Shown in pieces: positions 49,893 to 57,814 of a stretch of DNA of 64,000 bases (position 1 is the first letter of the stretch; each line of letters begins with the position of its first letter). Under the pieces are notes generated by a model. It was not told the origin of the DNA. It did no database searches and saw only the letters and a program-made list of their open reading frames with translations. The translations under genes and the position numbers were made by a program. Source of the stretch: RH2-MAG17b sp050745265 (lineage in GTDB: Bacteria > Acidobacteriota > Terriglobia > UBA7540); NCBI GenBank assembly GCA_050745265.1, contig JBOGKE010000151.1, forward strand, positions 5,921 through 69,920. The letters are read 5' to 3'.

Positions 49893-49972
49893 CTGTCATT
49901 CTGAGCGAAGCGAAGAATCTCGCGCTTTTTTCTACGCGAAAAGCAGATGCTTCGCTCAGCTCAGCATGACAG
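49893..49972 (+). repeat. Family D-like inverted repeat (copy 4)
   Basis: TGTCATTCTGAGCGAAGCG with AAGAATCTCGCG and, opposite, GCTTCGCTCAGCTCAGCATGACA. It resembles the arms of 9664-9782 but the inner part differs. Confidence 0.65.
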
Positions 49973-50121
49973 AATCGAATTTTTCCGCAGCCTTTGCCGG
50001 CCCCGCTTAATGCTTACGACGAACCGCACTGGCGGAAGGTTTCAGCGGGACTAAAAAAATACCCCAGGCGGCGCGCGAAGTCACACCGGCCGCGGCGGTG
50101 GCGCCCGGCAACCGTATTCCT

Positions 50122-50127
50122 TATAAT
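50122..50127 (+). promoter_or_regulatory. Possible -10 element close to a start codon
   Basis: TATAAT ends 9 bases before the acyl-CoA synthetase ATG. If used, the transcript would start within a few bases of the codon (leaderless). The upstream -35 region is not convincing. Confidence 0.25.
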
Positions 50128-50136
50128 GTGGTCCGA

Positions 50137-51729
50137 ATGATTCTCCCGCTCACGCCCGTCCGTTTCATCCAGCGCGCGCGGTCGTTATGGGGCCGAAAGA
50201 CGGGCGTGGTATGCGGCTCAAGCCGCTTCACTTACCAGGAATTCAGCGACCGCTGCGATCGGCTCTCGTCCGCGCTGCTCGGGCTCGGGGCCAAGCCCGG
50301 CGACCGGGTGGCGTATCTCAGCCAGAATTGCCACCGCCTGCTCGAAGCCTACTATGGCGTTCCCGCCGTCGGCGCCGTGCTGATGCCGCTGAATACCCGG
50401 CTTGCTCCGAGCGAACTGCTTTCGATCGTTGAGAACGCGGCCCCGCGCCTGCTGTTCTTCAGCTCGGAGCTCGCGGCGCAAGCGGAGGCTCTGGCGAGGC
50501 ACGGCGCCGGAACGACTGCCGCAATCTGTCTCGACGGTCCCGCTCTGCCGTGGGCGTTCGGTAAGGACTACGATGCCTTGATTCAATCCGAGGCGCCGGC
50601 CCAAATCGACTGGACCGCACTCGACGAAAACGCGACCGCGGAGATGTTCTATACCAGCGGCACGACGGCCGCGCCCAAAGGCGTGATGCTGACGCATCGC
50701 AACCTTTACCTGCACGCGCTCTCCGTGGCCCAGGCGCAAAAGCTCGGTGATGACGACGTGGGCACGTACGCCGTCCCGCTTTTTCACGTGAACTCTTGGG
50801 GCGCGCCGCACACGCTCACGCTGAGTGGAGCTCGCCACGTGATTCTGCCGAAGTGCGACGCGGCTTTGATGGCCGACCTCATTGAGCGCGAGCGCATCAC
50901 GCGGCTGCAGATGGTCCCGAGCATGGTGTCGACGCTGATTGCGCACCCGGATTTTGAACGGCACGATGTATCGAGTGTGCGAGAAGTGATGATTGGCGGC
51001 GCGCCGTCGAACATTGCCCTGATTCGCCGCGTTGAAGAGAAATTTCCCGGCGCGGTGGTCGCGGGCGGATACGGTCTCACCGAAACGTCTCCGGTCGCGA
51101 CCATCGCGTACATCAAGGACCATCTGACGCGGGATTCACCGGAGGCGGTGCTCCGCCGCAAAGCGTCAGCGGGCTACGTCATCACCGGCACAGAAGCGAT
51201 GATCGTCGATTCCAGCGGCCGCGCGTTGCCTGCGGACGGGGATACCGTGGGAGAGCTTCTGATCCGCAGCGACACGGTGATGGCGGGCTATCGCAACGAC
51301 CTTGACGAGACGATGAGCGTTCTCCGTGACGGATGGCTGCACACCGGCGATCTCGCCATAATCGACGACGAGGGCTACGTCCTGGTGGTTGACCGCCTCA
51401 AGGATATGGTGCTGAGCGGCGGCGAAAACATCGCAACGGCTGAGGTGGAGCGCGCTATCTCGGACCATCCGGATGTGCTCGAGTGCGCCGTGATTGCCGT
51501 GCCCGACGAGCGCTGGGGCGAGGTTCCCAAGGCTCTCATCACGCTACGCTCCGGTTCGCGCGCCACCGAGGACGACATCATTCGCCACTGCCGCGCCTCG
51601 TTGGCTGGTTTCAAAGTCCCGAAGTCCGTGGAGTTCCGCGAGTCGCTCCCCAAAGGAGGCACGGGAAAAATCCTGAAGCGCCAGTTGCGCGAGCCTTACT
51701 GGGCAGGTCGCGAGCGCCAGGTCAACTGA
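50137..51729 (+). CDS. Acyl-CoA synthetase (AMP-dependent ligase)
   Basis: A 530-residue ANL-superfamily enzyme that activates a carboxylic acid to its acyl-CoA through an acyl-AMP. The N-terminal domain starts LPLTPVRFIQRARSLWGRKTGVVCG. The core motif is MFYTSGTTAAPKGVMLTHRNL, followed by PLFHVNSWGAP and MIGGAPSNIALI, GGYGLTETSPVATI, DGWLHTGDLAIIDDEGYVLVVDRLKDMVLSGGENI, and the C-terminal lysine region LPKGGTGKILKRQLR. The substrate is unknown; its size suits medium-chain or aromatic acyl ligases. ATG 50137 is chosen as the start. The stop is 2 bp before murB, so the two genes probably share a transcript. Confidence 0.9.
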   Translation: MILPLTPVRFIQRARSLWGRKTGVVCGSSRFTYQEFSDRCDRLSSALLGLGAKPGDRVAYLSQNCHRLLEAYYGVPAVGAVLMPLNTRLAPSELLSIVENAAPRLLFFSSELAAQAEALARHGAGTTAAICLDGPALPWAFGKDYDALIQSEAPAQIDWTALDENATAEMFYTSGTTAAPKGVMLTHRNLYLHALSVAQAQKLGDDDVGTYAVPLFHVNSWGAPHTLTLSGARHVILPKCDAALMADLIERERITRLQMVPSMVSTLIAHPDFERHDVSSVREVMIGGAPSNIALIRRVEEKFPGAVVAGGYGLTETSPVATIAYIKDHLTRDSPEAVLRRKASAGYVITGTEAMIVDSSGRALPADGDTVGELLIRSDTVMAGYRNDLDETMSVLRDGWLHTGDLAIIDDEGYVLVVDRLKDMVLSGGENIATAEVERAISDHPDVLECAVIAVPDERWGEVPKALITLRSGSRATEDDIIRHCRASLAGFKVPKSVEFRESLPKGGTGKILKRQLREPYWAGRERQVN

Positions 51730-51731
51730 CC

Positions 51732-52844
51732 GTGCCTTCGATCCTCGAGAACGAGCCGCTCAAGCCTCACACGACATTCAAGATCGGCGGGCCCGCGCGT
51801 TACTTTGCGACGGTCGCTAATCCGCACGATCTTCGTGACGCCGCCGCATTCGCTTCGTCGCGGCGCATCCCGCTCTTTGTTCTCGGCGGCGGAAGCAATC
51901 TGCTCATCAGCGACGCGGGCCTGGACGCCCTCGTCGTGCATCCGGTGAGCCGGGGAATCACCGTTCGAGACCGAGACCAGCGCGACGGGAGTATCCTGTT
52001 GCGCACTGCCGCCGGTGAATCGTGGGACGGCGTGGTGGCCCACGCCGTGGGTCAAGGGTGGCGCGGCGTGGAGAATCTTTCCCACATTCCGGGACAGGCA
52101 GGCGCCGCACTGGTTCAGAACATCGGAGCTTACGGGCAGCAGTTGAGCGACGTGCTCGAAAGCGCCGAAGTCGCCGCGCTCGATACCGGAGCCGTCCGCG
52201 TGGTCGAAGCCCGAGAGTGCGGCCTGGGCTACCGGAGAAGCATTTTCAACACGTCGGATAAGAACCAGCGCCTGATCCTAGCGATCACTCTCCGCCTCGC
52301 CGAAAACGCGCCGTCGAATTTGAGCTACCCGGATCTCCGGCGCTGGTTCGGCGAACGCGGTGTTTCTGAGCCCTCAATCGCCGAAGTGCGCGAGGCCATC
52401 ATCGCCATTCGCGACCGCAAGTTTCCCTATCCGCGGGAAGAGAAGGGCGGCAACGCGGGCTCGTTCTTTAAGAACCTTTCTCTCCATCCCGGCGAATATG
52501 AGTCGCTCGAGCCCCGGATCAACCATGAGTTCGGCGCGGCCGCGCGCGAGCGGTTGCGGGAAATACGCGCGCGCTCTACGGGCGCAGGAAGCATTCGGAT
52601 CCCCACGGCATTTCTGATCGAGCTCTGCGGACTCAAGGGCTGCCGCGAGGGCGGCGCCGAAATCAACGAAACGCAGCCTTTGGTGATTCTGAATCAAGGC
52701 GGAGCGACGGCGCGAGACGTGCTTACGCTGGCGCAGCGCGTGCGCCGCGCGCTGTTCGCTCGCACGGCGATGCGAGTGGAGATCGAGCCGGAGCTGGCTG
52801 GCTTCACGCCCACCGAGCTTAGCCAATATCTGGCATTCGACTGA
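51732..52844 (+). CDS. murB: UDP-N-acetylenolpyruvoylglucosamine reductase (MurB)
   Basis: A 370-residue FAD enzyme that reduces UDP-GlcNAc-enolpyruvate to UDP-MurNAc in peptidoglycan synthesis. Motifs are LKPHTTFKIGGPARYF, FVLGGGSNLLISDAGLDALVV, GVENLSHIPGQAGAALVQNIGAYG, YRRSIFNTS, GGNAGSFFKNLSLHPGEYESLE with the catalytic Ser, and LIELCGLKGCREGGAEI with the Glu region. The GTG at 51732 is chosen because it begins just upstream of the HTTFKIGGPAR block and is 2 bp after the acyl-CoA synthetase stop; upstream sequence in this frame belongs to that gene. Other mur genes are not present, so it is unusually isolated from the division cluster. Confidence 0.95.
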   Translation: MPSILENEPLKPHTTFKIGGPARYFATVANPHDLRDAAAFASSRRIPLFVLGGGSNLLISDAGLDALVVHPVSRGITVRDRDQRDGSILLRTAAGESWDGVVAHAVGQGWRGVENLSHIPGQAGAALVQNIGAYGQQLSDVLESAEVAALDTGAVRVVEARECGLGYRRSIFNTSDKNQRLILAITLRLAENAPSNLSYPDLRRWFGERGVSEPSIAEVREAIIAIRDRKFPYPREEKGGNAGSFFKNLSLHPGEYESLEPRINHEFGAAARERLREIRARSTGAGSIRIPTAFLIELCGLKGCREGGAEINETQPLVILNQGGATARDVLTLAQRVRRALFARTAMRVEIEPELAGFTPTELSQYLAFD

Positions 52845-52873
52845 CCGGAGGCGGAACGGGGCGCCGCGCGCAA

Positions 52874-55000
52874 ATGTCGCATCGAACATCATCCCAGCCC
52901 GTCAATTCCGGGAGCTTCAGCGGGGCGATCATCCGGCGGTTCGCGCTCGCGGGCTCCGTGATCGGGCTCTGTCTCGGCCTGCTCGAGGCGGGGCTCTTCT
53001 ACTGGATTCCGCGCGCTTCCGGCCTCCTAAAGCCCGACACCACCTACGTGGTCTGGTTTCTCGCCGTTTTGGTGGACCTTATCAGCGGCCTCGTGCTCGG
53101 GATCGTTTTCGGCTTCGCGGCCAGCGCTCTTGCCTTGGGGCCCTCGACGCGAAAGACGGGCGTCATGGTCTTAATCCCCGCCGCGCTCGGCTGGGGGATT
53201 GCGGGGGCGTACTTCGCGCGGCTGCTCACGTGGTTCGGCATCGGAGCGGGATCGGTCTTTCCGCGGCGGCTCGAGGCGCGAACCCCGGCTGAGTGGTTCG
53301 TCGCGGTTTTCGTCGCCTCTCTTATCGTTATGGTGCTGGCGCGGCGCGGAAAGGTCCTTACCGAAGCGGGCACGCCGCGGCATCATCTCGCCGGGCTCGC
53401 CTTGCTCATTGTTGCGGGCGCGGTGTCGATTGGCGGGATTGTCTTCTGCGCAACGCACCGGCCGTTTGGCGGCTCCGCCGAAACATCCGCCGCGGCGTCT
53501 CGATCCGCCGCATCATCTCGCGCGAACGTCGCCTTGATCGTGCTCGATACCGTGCGAGCCGACCATCTCTCCTGCTACGGCTACGCGCGTCCCACCACGC
53601 CAAATCTCGATCGACTCGCCGCGCGCGGCGTGCTCTTCGAAAACGCGGTCGCGCCCTCTTCCTGGACGCTGCCGTCCATTGTCTCGATTCTCACCGGCCT
53701 TGCGCCTCACCAGAGCGGCGCCGACTGGGGCCGGACGCTCGACGCCGCGCCGTGGACGCTCGCGCGGATTCTCGCTTCCAAGGGTTATGAGACGGCGGGT
53801 TTCAACGCGAACCCCTTCTACGGCCTCGCGGGCTGGCGTCTGAGCGAAGGCTTCAGCGTCTACGATGACGATGCGGCTGCGATACGCCATAACCTCGCGG
53901 TGACGTTCGTCGGCCAATCGCTTCTGCGGTGGCTCTACAACCGCCTGGTGCGCTACAACCAGTTTGACCACCGCGACGCCGGCGATCTCAACCGCGACAT
54001 CCGGCGCTGGGCGCGGCGCCGCAATCCCTCGAAGCCGTACTTTCTGTTCGTCAATTACATGGATGCGCACCGGCCGTATCTTCCGCCCGCGCCTTTCGAT
54101 CATCGCTTCGGACGCATTCCGCGAGGTTTGCTTGCGCGTCTGACCCAGCCCCTCAACAACGGCCACCCCCGCAAGCCTTACACCTCGCGCGATCGCCGAG
54201 ACCTCGTGGACGGCTACGATAACAGCTTGGCGTATCTCGACGTCGAAGTTGAGCGCTTGATCGACTTTCTGCGGCGCGCGCCCGGCGGCGATCACACGAT
54301 TTTCATCGTGACGTCGGACCACGGCGAAGGGTTCGGCGAGCACGGCACGTACGACCACGGATGGAATCTCTACGGCGAGGTTTTGCGCGTGCCGTTGATC
54401 GTCGCGGGCGCGGGCGTTCCTTCAGGGCGGCGCGTGCCGGCGGTGGTTGCCAGCCGCGCAATCTTCTCGACCGTCCTCGACTTAACTTTGGGCTTGGAAG
54501 GTCCGGCAGCAGCGGCGGCCCTCGGCAACTATTGGAAGCCCGGCGCGCCGGCCGATGCGTCGCGCGAGGCAGTGGTATCCGAGCTGAACATCTTCAGTCA
54601 AGGCGCCGACCCCGCCATGCTGAGCCTGACAACGGCCGAATGGCGCTTGATCCTGAGTTCCGGAGGCCGCGCGGAGCTTTACCATTGGCCCGGCGATCCG
54701 CAAGAAGCGCGCAACCTCGCGGGAGACCCGAGCCTGCGCGATACGCTGGCGAAGATCGAGTCGGCGCTCGAGTCGCGCGTCGCGTATTCGCTGCTTCCGT
54801 GGCGGGACCTCGACTACCTTTCGCCGCTTAATCGAGGCCGTGAGACATTTGTTCAGGAGATCAGCCAAAAGCGCCTCAAACTCGCGCCTGCCGGTATTCC
54901 GGTCGGAAGCGCTCAGGCGGTGTTCTCGGGGCAACCTCCCTCACAATTGGTTCATCCGCCACCCGAACAACGCGGGCTGCGAACCCTGCCTTACCACTAA
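52874..55000 (+). CDS. Membrane-anchored sulfatase-fold protein with Thr in place of the catalytic Cys
   Basis: A 708-residue protein. Residues 1-195 hold about five hydrophobic segments. Residues 218-560 form an alkaline-phosphatase/sulfatase fold with LIVLDTVRADHLSCYGYARPTTPN (metal site), the nucleophile region PSSWTLPSIVSILTGLAP, VNYMDAHRPYLPP and IVTSDHGEGFGEHGTYDHGWNLY. In true sulfatases the nucleophile is Cys or Ser in C/S-x-P-S-R, converted to formylglycine. Here it is Thr265 with Ile at the usual Arg position. The fold is therefore better compared with Thr-using phosphoethanolamine or LtaS-type transferases, although that is only a motif comparison. It lies 29 bp after murB and may be part of the same transcript. 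Confidence 0.8.
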   Translation: MSHRTSSQPVNSGSFSGAIIRRFALAGSVIGLCLGLLEAGLFYWIPRASGLLKPDTTYVVWFLAVLVDLISGLVLGIVFGFAASALALGPSTRKTGVMVLIPAALGWGIAGAYFARLLTWFGIGAGSVFPRRLEARTPAEWFVAVFVASLIVMVLARRGKVLTEAGTPRHHLAGLALLIVAGAVSIGGIVFCATHRPFGGSAETSAAASRSAASSRANVALIVLDTVRADHLSCYGYARPTTPNLDRLAARGVLFENAVAPSSWTLPSIVSILTGLAPHQSGADWGRTLDAAPWTLARILASKGYETAGFNANPFYGLAGWRLSEGFSVYDDDAAAIRHNLAVTFVGQSLLRWLYNRLVRYNQFDHRDAGDLNRDIRRWARRRNPSKPYFLFVNYMDAHRPYLPPAPFDHRFGRIPRGLLARLTQPLNNGHPRKPYTSRDRRDLVDGYDNSLAYLDVEVERLIDFLRRAPGGDHTIFIVTSDHGEGFGEHGTYDHGWNLYGEVLRVPLIVAGAGVPSGRRVPAVVASRAIFSTVLDLTLGLEGPAAAAALGNYWKPGAPADASREAVVSELNIFSQGADPAMLSLTTAEWRLILSSGGRAELYHWPGDPQEARNLAGDPSLRDTLAKIESALESRVAYSLLPWRDLDYLSPLNRGRETFVQEISQKRLKLAPAGIPVGSAQAVFSGQPPSQLVHPPPEQRGLRTLPYH

Positions 55001-55237
55001 CCAGCGCCCGGCTTTAGAGCCTGTGTGAAAACGCCGGCCTTCGCGCTGTTTCCGGCGTTACCCTTGCCGGTCGCCTTGGGCAAAGCTTGCCCAGTTTCAA
55101 GGCGCGTCCAGCCGAAGTGGGCGCTGGGAAAGGCGTCCATGCCAAGTTAAATCGCTGCGGCTCAGCTTGTTGGGCAGACCTTGGGTTCGGGTAAGCGTAT
55201 GGGCAGTGACATGCATAGGAGTCACCGGACGGAAGGT

Positions 55238-56974
55238 ATGAATACGAGCGCCCTCCAACTCGCAGCCGCCCCTGGCGATCCGGCTAGTCCAAGCCAGTTC
55301 GGTCCACTTCACGGCAACTCTCCTTTCCAGAAGCAGCTCGACCAGGCCGTGCAGCAAAGCGATCCGCAGCCGGACGCCAAGGGTTCGACCATGCCGACCA
55401 GCCCCAGGCACTTCGCCCCTTGGACACAGCCAGGCGCTGCGAACGCGCATTCGCCTGCGACAGCTTCCGGGGCGTCTGGCCAAGCGGTTCCCACGGCTGC
55501 CCCGAACCCAGCAGCCCCCGTCCCGAGCAATAGCCAAGGCGTGGGCTCAGCCGATACTCAGGGAACTACGACGAATTCGACGACGAACGCGCCGGCTTCC
55601 GCATCGGGTCAAAGCCCTTCGTCCCCGGTTGGCGGCCAGTTCGCGTGGCTCGCAGCGATGTTGCCGATTGCCGGGATTATTGAGAAGTTAGCCGGGCACG
55701 GCAGCGCGGCTGCGGCAGATCCCAAAAGCTCAAGGACGGCGCAAATCGAGCCGTTCTCGGGGAAGCCGTCGGCCACTCCGAATAACGGCGATGTTCCGGC
55801 TGACGGGTCCGCAGTTGCAACCGCCGCGACCATCTCTGCCGCTTCGAGCGTGGGCTCGATGATCGCCGACGCCGAAACCGGTGCACCGTCCACGCTAGAT
55901 GCGACGGGCGCGGCGAAAGCGATGGAGCCGCAGCAGCAGGAAGCCGCCAGCGCGCCGGAATCGCCGGTCGCTTCGGCCGCGCTCGCTCCGTCGTTTGAAC
56001 GCATCGGAGTGTCGCTTCTCTCGATTTCCGCGGCCACAAGCGGCAGCTCCGTGCCGCCAGTTCAAGCAAACGTGAGCCACACTGCGCAACAGCCTACATC
56101 GCACGCGAGCAGCACGGCCTCGTCGGCGGCCGTCCGCCCGGCAACCGCCCCTGCTGACGCCTCGGCGCAGTCGGCGGCAAGGGACGCAAGTCTGGCGAAT
56201 GCGACACCGGCGCAGGCGAGCTCGTCTCATACGGCATTGCCGGACTCCGCAAAGACGCAGGACGCGGCTTCGGGGAACAATGCGAAGAACGGCAGTTCGC
56301 AAGACGCCGGCGGCAAGTTCCAGGGCAGCGCGCAGGGCGGCAATCCGGCGGCTTCCACCGCCGCCGCCGGTGCAATCGCAAGTACGGCGGTGCAGGCAGC
56401 GTCGAGCGGCTTCGCGTCCGCGCTGAATCAAACGGCGCAGGCGGCGAGTGGAACCGGCCATGCGGGCGCGGCAACGCAATCCGGAGGATCGCAGCCTACA
56501 ACAGGAAGCAAGATCGCTGCCGCGATGGATGCTTCTGCCAACCTCCCGAACGGCGTCGTCAATGCGGCCTCGATGATCCAGACTCAAGGAAAAGCGGAAA
56601 TGCGGGTGGCGCTGCAGACCGAGTCGATGGGCACGCTGCAGCTTCACGCCGTCCTGGACAACGGAAAGCTCGGCGCTTCGATCGCGGTGGTGAGCCACGA
56701 AGCACACACGCTGCTCACCAGCGAGCTTCCGGCTTTGCAGCAGGTTCTCACCGATCAGAATCTACGGCTCGACCGGCTGACCGTCATCAACTCACCCATG
56801 ATGACCGGAGGCGGCGCGGGAAACGGCGCCGGCTCCCACGCCGGAGATTCGGAACAGGCTGGGAACCTGGCGCCGCGCTGGTTTTCCGGCGGTTCAGCGC
56901 CTTCGTTCACCGGCGGCGGGAAAGAGGCACCGGTCCACGAAGAAGTTCGGCGAAGATTGAGCGTACGGGCTTGA
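55238..56974 (+). CDS. fliK: Flagellar hook-length control protein FliK
   Basis: A 578-residue protein that measures hook length and switches export specificity from rod/hook to filament. The first 400 residues are Ala/Ser/Thr/Gly/Gln-rich and low in complexity, as usual. The C-terminal Flg_hook domain (about 445-525) is clear: KAEMRVALQTESMGTLQLHA, VLDNGKLGASIAVVSHEAHTLL, TSELPALQQVLTDQNLRLDRLTVIN. ATG 55238 is chosen because the downstream start follows GGAAGG closely; ATGs at 55199 and 55211 are alternatives. flgD follows 63 bp on and flgE next, the classical order fliK-flgD-flgE. Confidence 0.9.
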   Translation: MNTSALQLAAAPGDPASPSQFGPLHGNSPFQKQLDQAVQQSDPQPDAKGSTMPTSPRHFAPWTQPGAANAHSPATASGASGQAVPTAAPNPAAPVPSNSQGVGSADTQGTTTNSTTNAPASASGQSPSSPVGGQFAWLAAMLPIAGIIEKLAGHGSAAAADPKSSRTAQIEPFSGKPSATPNNGDVPADGSAVATAATISAASSVGSMIADAETGAPSTLDATGAAKAMEPQQQEAASAPESPVASAALAPSFERIGVSLLSISAATSGSSVPPVQANVSHTAQQPTSHASSTASSAAVRPATAPADASAQSAARDASLANATPAQASSSHTALPDSAKTQDAASGNNAKNGSSQDAGGKFQGSAQGGNPAASTAAAGAIASTAVQAASSGFASALNQTAQAASGTGHAGAATQSGGSQPTTGSKIAAAMDASANLPNGVVNAASMIQTQGKAEMRVALQTESMGTLQLHAVLDNGKLGASIAVVSHEAHTLLTSELPALQQVLTDQNLRLDRLTVINSPMMTGGGAGNGAGSHAGDSEQAGNLAPRWFSGGSAPSFTGGGKEAPVHEEVRRRLSVRA

Positions 56975-57037
56975 GCGCCCCAAAAACCGGCGGTGAAGAT
57001 CGCCGCGACATTTTCCGATAAACGAAGAGGTACTTCA

Positions 57038-57385
57038 ATGACCACAACACCAGCATCAGGGACGAGCGGGGTCAACCCGTTTGCATCACCACAGACGACC
57101 CCGAGCGGCGCGCCGACTGGCTTGAAACCGCAGCAGATCACGATGTCGGATTTCATGACGCTGCTTAGCGCCCAGCTTCAAGGACAGGATCCCACGCAGC
57201 CCGTCGATCCGACCACGTTTGTGACGCAGCTTGCTCAGTTCACCCAACTCGACGAGGTGTCGCAGATTTACAGCTTGCTGCAAAATTACGTCCAGGGGAC
57301 ATCAACGACGGCGGCGGCGGGTACGAGTTCGTCCGGCGCATCGGGATCGGGCGCGTCGGGATCGCAGCCGGCGGCGACTTCGTAG
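57038..57385 (+). CDS. flgD: Flagellar hook-capping protein FlgD (short form)
   Basis: A 115-residue protein. The N-terminal capping domain is clear: LKPQQITMSDFMTLLSAQLQGQDP, TQPVDPTTFVTQLAQFTQLDEVSQIYSLLQN. This cap guides hook subunit assembly. Most FlgD proteins have a further C-terminal Ig-like/Tudor part to about 220 residues; here the sequence ends after a Ser/Gly/Ala-rich tail (TSSSGASGSGASGSQPAATS). The TAG stop codon is part of a GTAGCGCCGCCCTTCAG repeat block, so the C-terminus may have been lost by repeat insertion. GAAGAGG precedes ATG 57038. Confidence 0.88.
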   Translation: MTTTPASGTSGVNPFASPQTTPSGAPTGLKPQQITMSDFMTLLSAQLQGQDPTQPVDPTTFVTQLAQFTQLDEVSQIYSLLQNYVQGTSTTAAAGTSSSGASGSGASGSQPAATS

Positions 57386-57404
57386 CGCCGCCCTTCAGCA
57401 ATGC

Positions 57405-57480
57405 GCTGAAAAACCCGCGGCGCTGTCGTCCTGAGGAGTTCGTCATGTCCCGACTCGTCGGGACACCCGCAAAGCATGAA
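57405..57480 (+). repeat. Dispersed repeat, family A (copy 4, longest match)
   Basis: GCTGAAAAACCCGCGG, CTGTCGTCCTGAGGAGTTCG, TCATGTCCCGACTCGTCGGG and ACACCCGCAAAGCATGAAA. It agrees almost completely with 967-1038, with a hairpin insertion CCCGACTCGTCGGG that is also present at 25102-25149. Confidence 0.85.
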
Positions 57481-57494
57481 AAGGCGGGCGCGTT

Positions 57495-57628
57495 GTATCA
57501 GGGCATGGCTTCAGCCATGCCGAAAATTTGCGACGAACAAGGGGCTTTTAGCCCCTGAGCCCTCAGCGGCTAAAGCCGATATGACCAATTGCCCGGCAAC
57601 GGCACGACTAAAGTCGTGCCCTGATACG
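57495..57628. repeat. Four-hairpin array bounded by GTATCAGG arms
   Basis: The outer arms GTATCAGGGCA and GTGCCCTGATAC are inverted. Between them lie four hairpins with CTTCAG- or CTAAAG-type loops: GGCATGGCTTCAGCCATGCC, GGGGCTTTTAGCCCC, CGGCTAAAGCCG and GGCACGACTAAAGTCGTGCC. The look is that of a REP/BIME-type element. Confidence 0.8.
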
Positions 57629-57814
57629 CTGCAATGGCCGAGTTTTTCGGAGGAGCCGAAGGCGACGAAGGATCACTGTATTCCTGTGATTTCACTAATA
57701 CTGAGCTGCTTCGCCCCACTCAGCATGACAGGCTCGAAGAGTTTTTCAGCACCGTGCTACGCGCCAAACGCGGGCGCAAAGCCCGGCGGACATTCTTGAT
57801 TCAGGAGAACCAAA

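Larger units (their letters stand above)
49601..50136. other. Intergenic region with hairpin repeats
   Basis: A 536 bp divergent gap between the Oar-like receptor and the acyl-CoA synthetase. It contains two repeat clusters (49674-49764 and 49893-49972); no gene was seen. Confidence 0.7.
57386..57814. other. Intergenic region with repeats between flgD and flgE
   Basis: A 429 bp gap, long for neighbouring flagellar genes. It contains the family A copy (57405-57480) and a cluster of four hairpins (57495-57628); no coding region was seen. Confidence 0.7.

Noticed and set aside
57495..57628. The hairpin array as a CRISPR array
   Set aside because: Stems differ in sequence and length, there is no repeat-spacer periodicity, and no cas gene is in the window.
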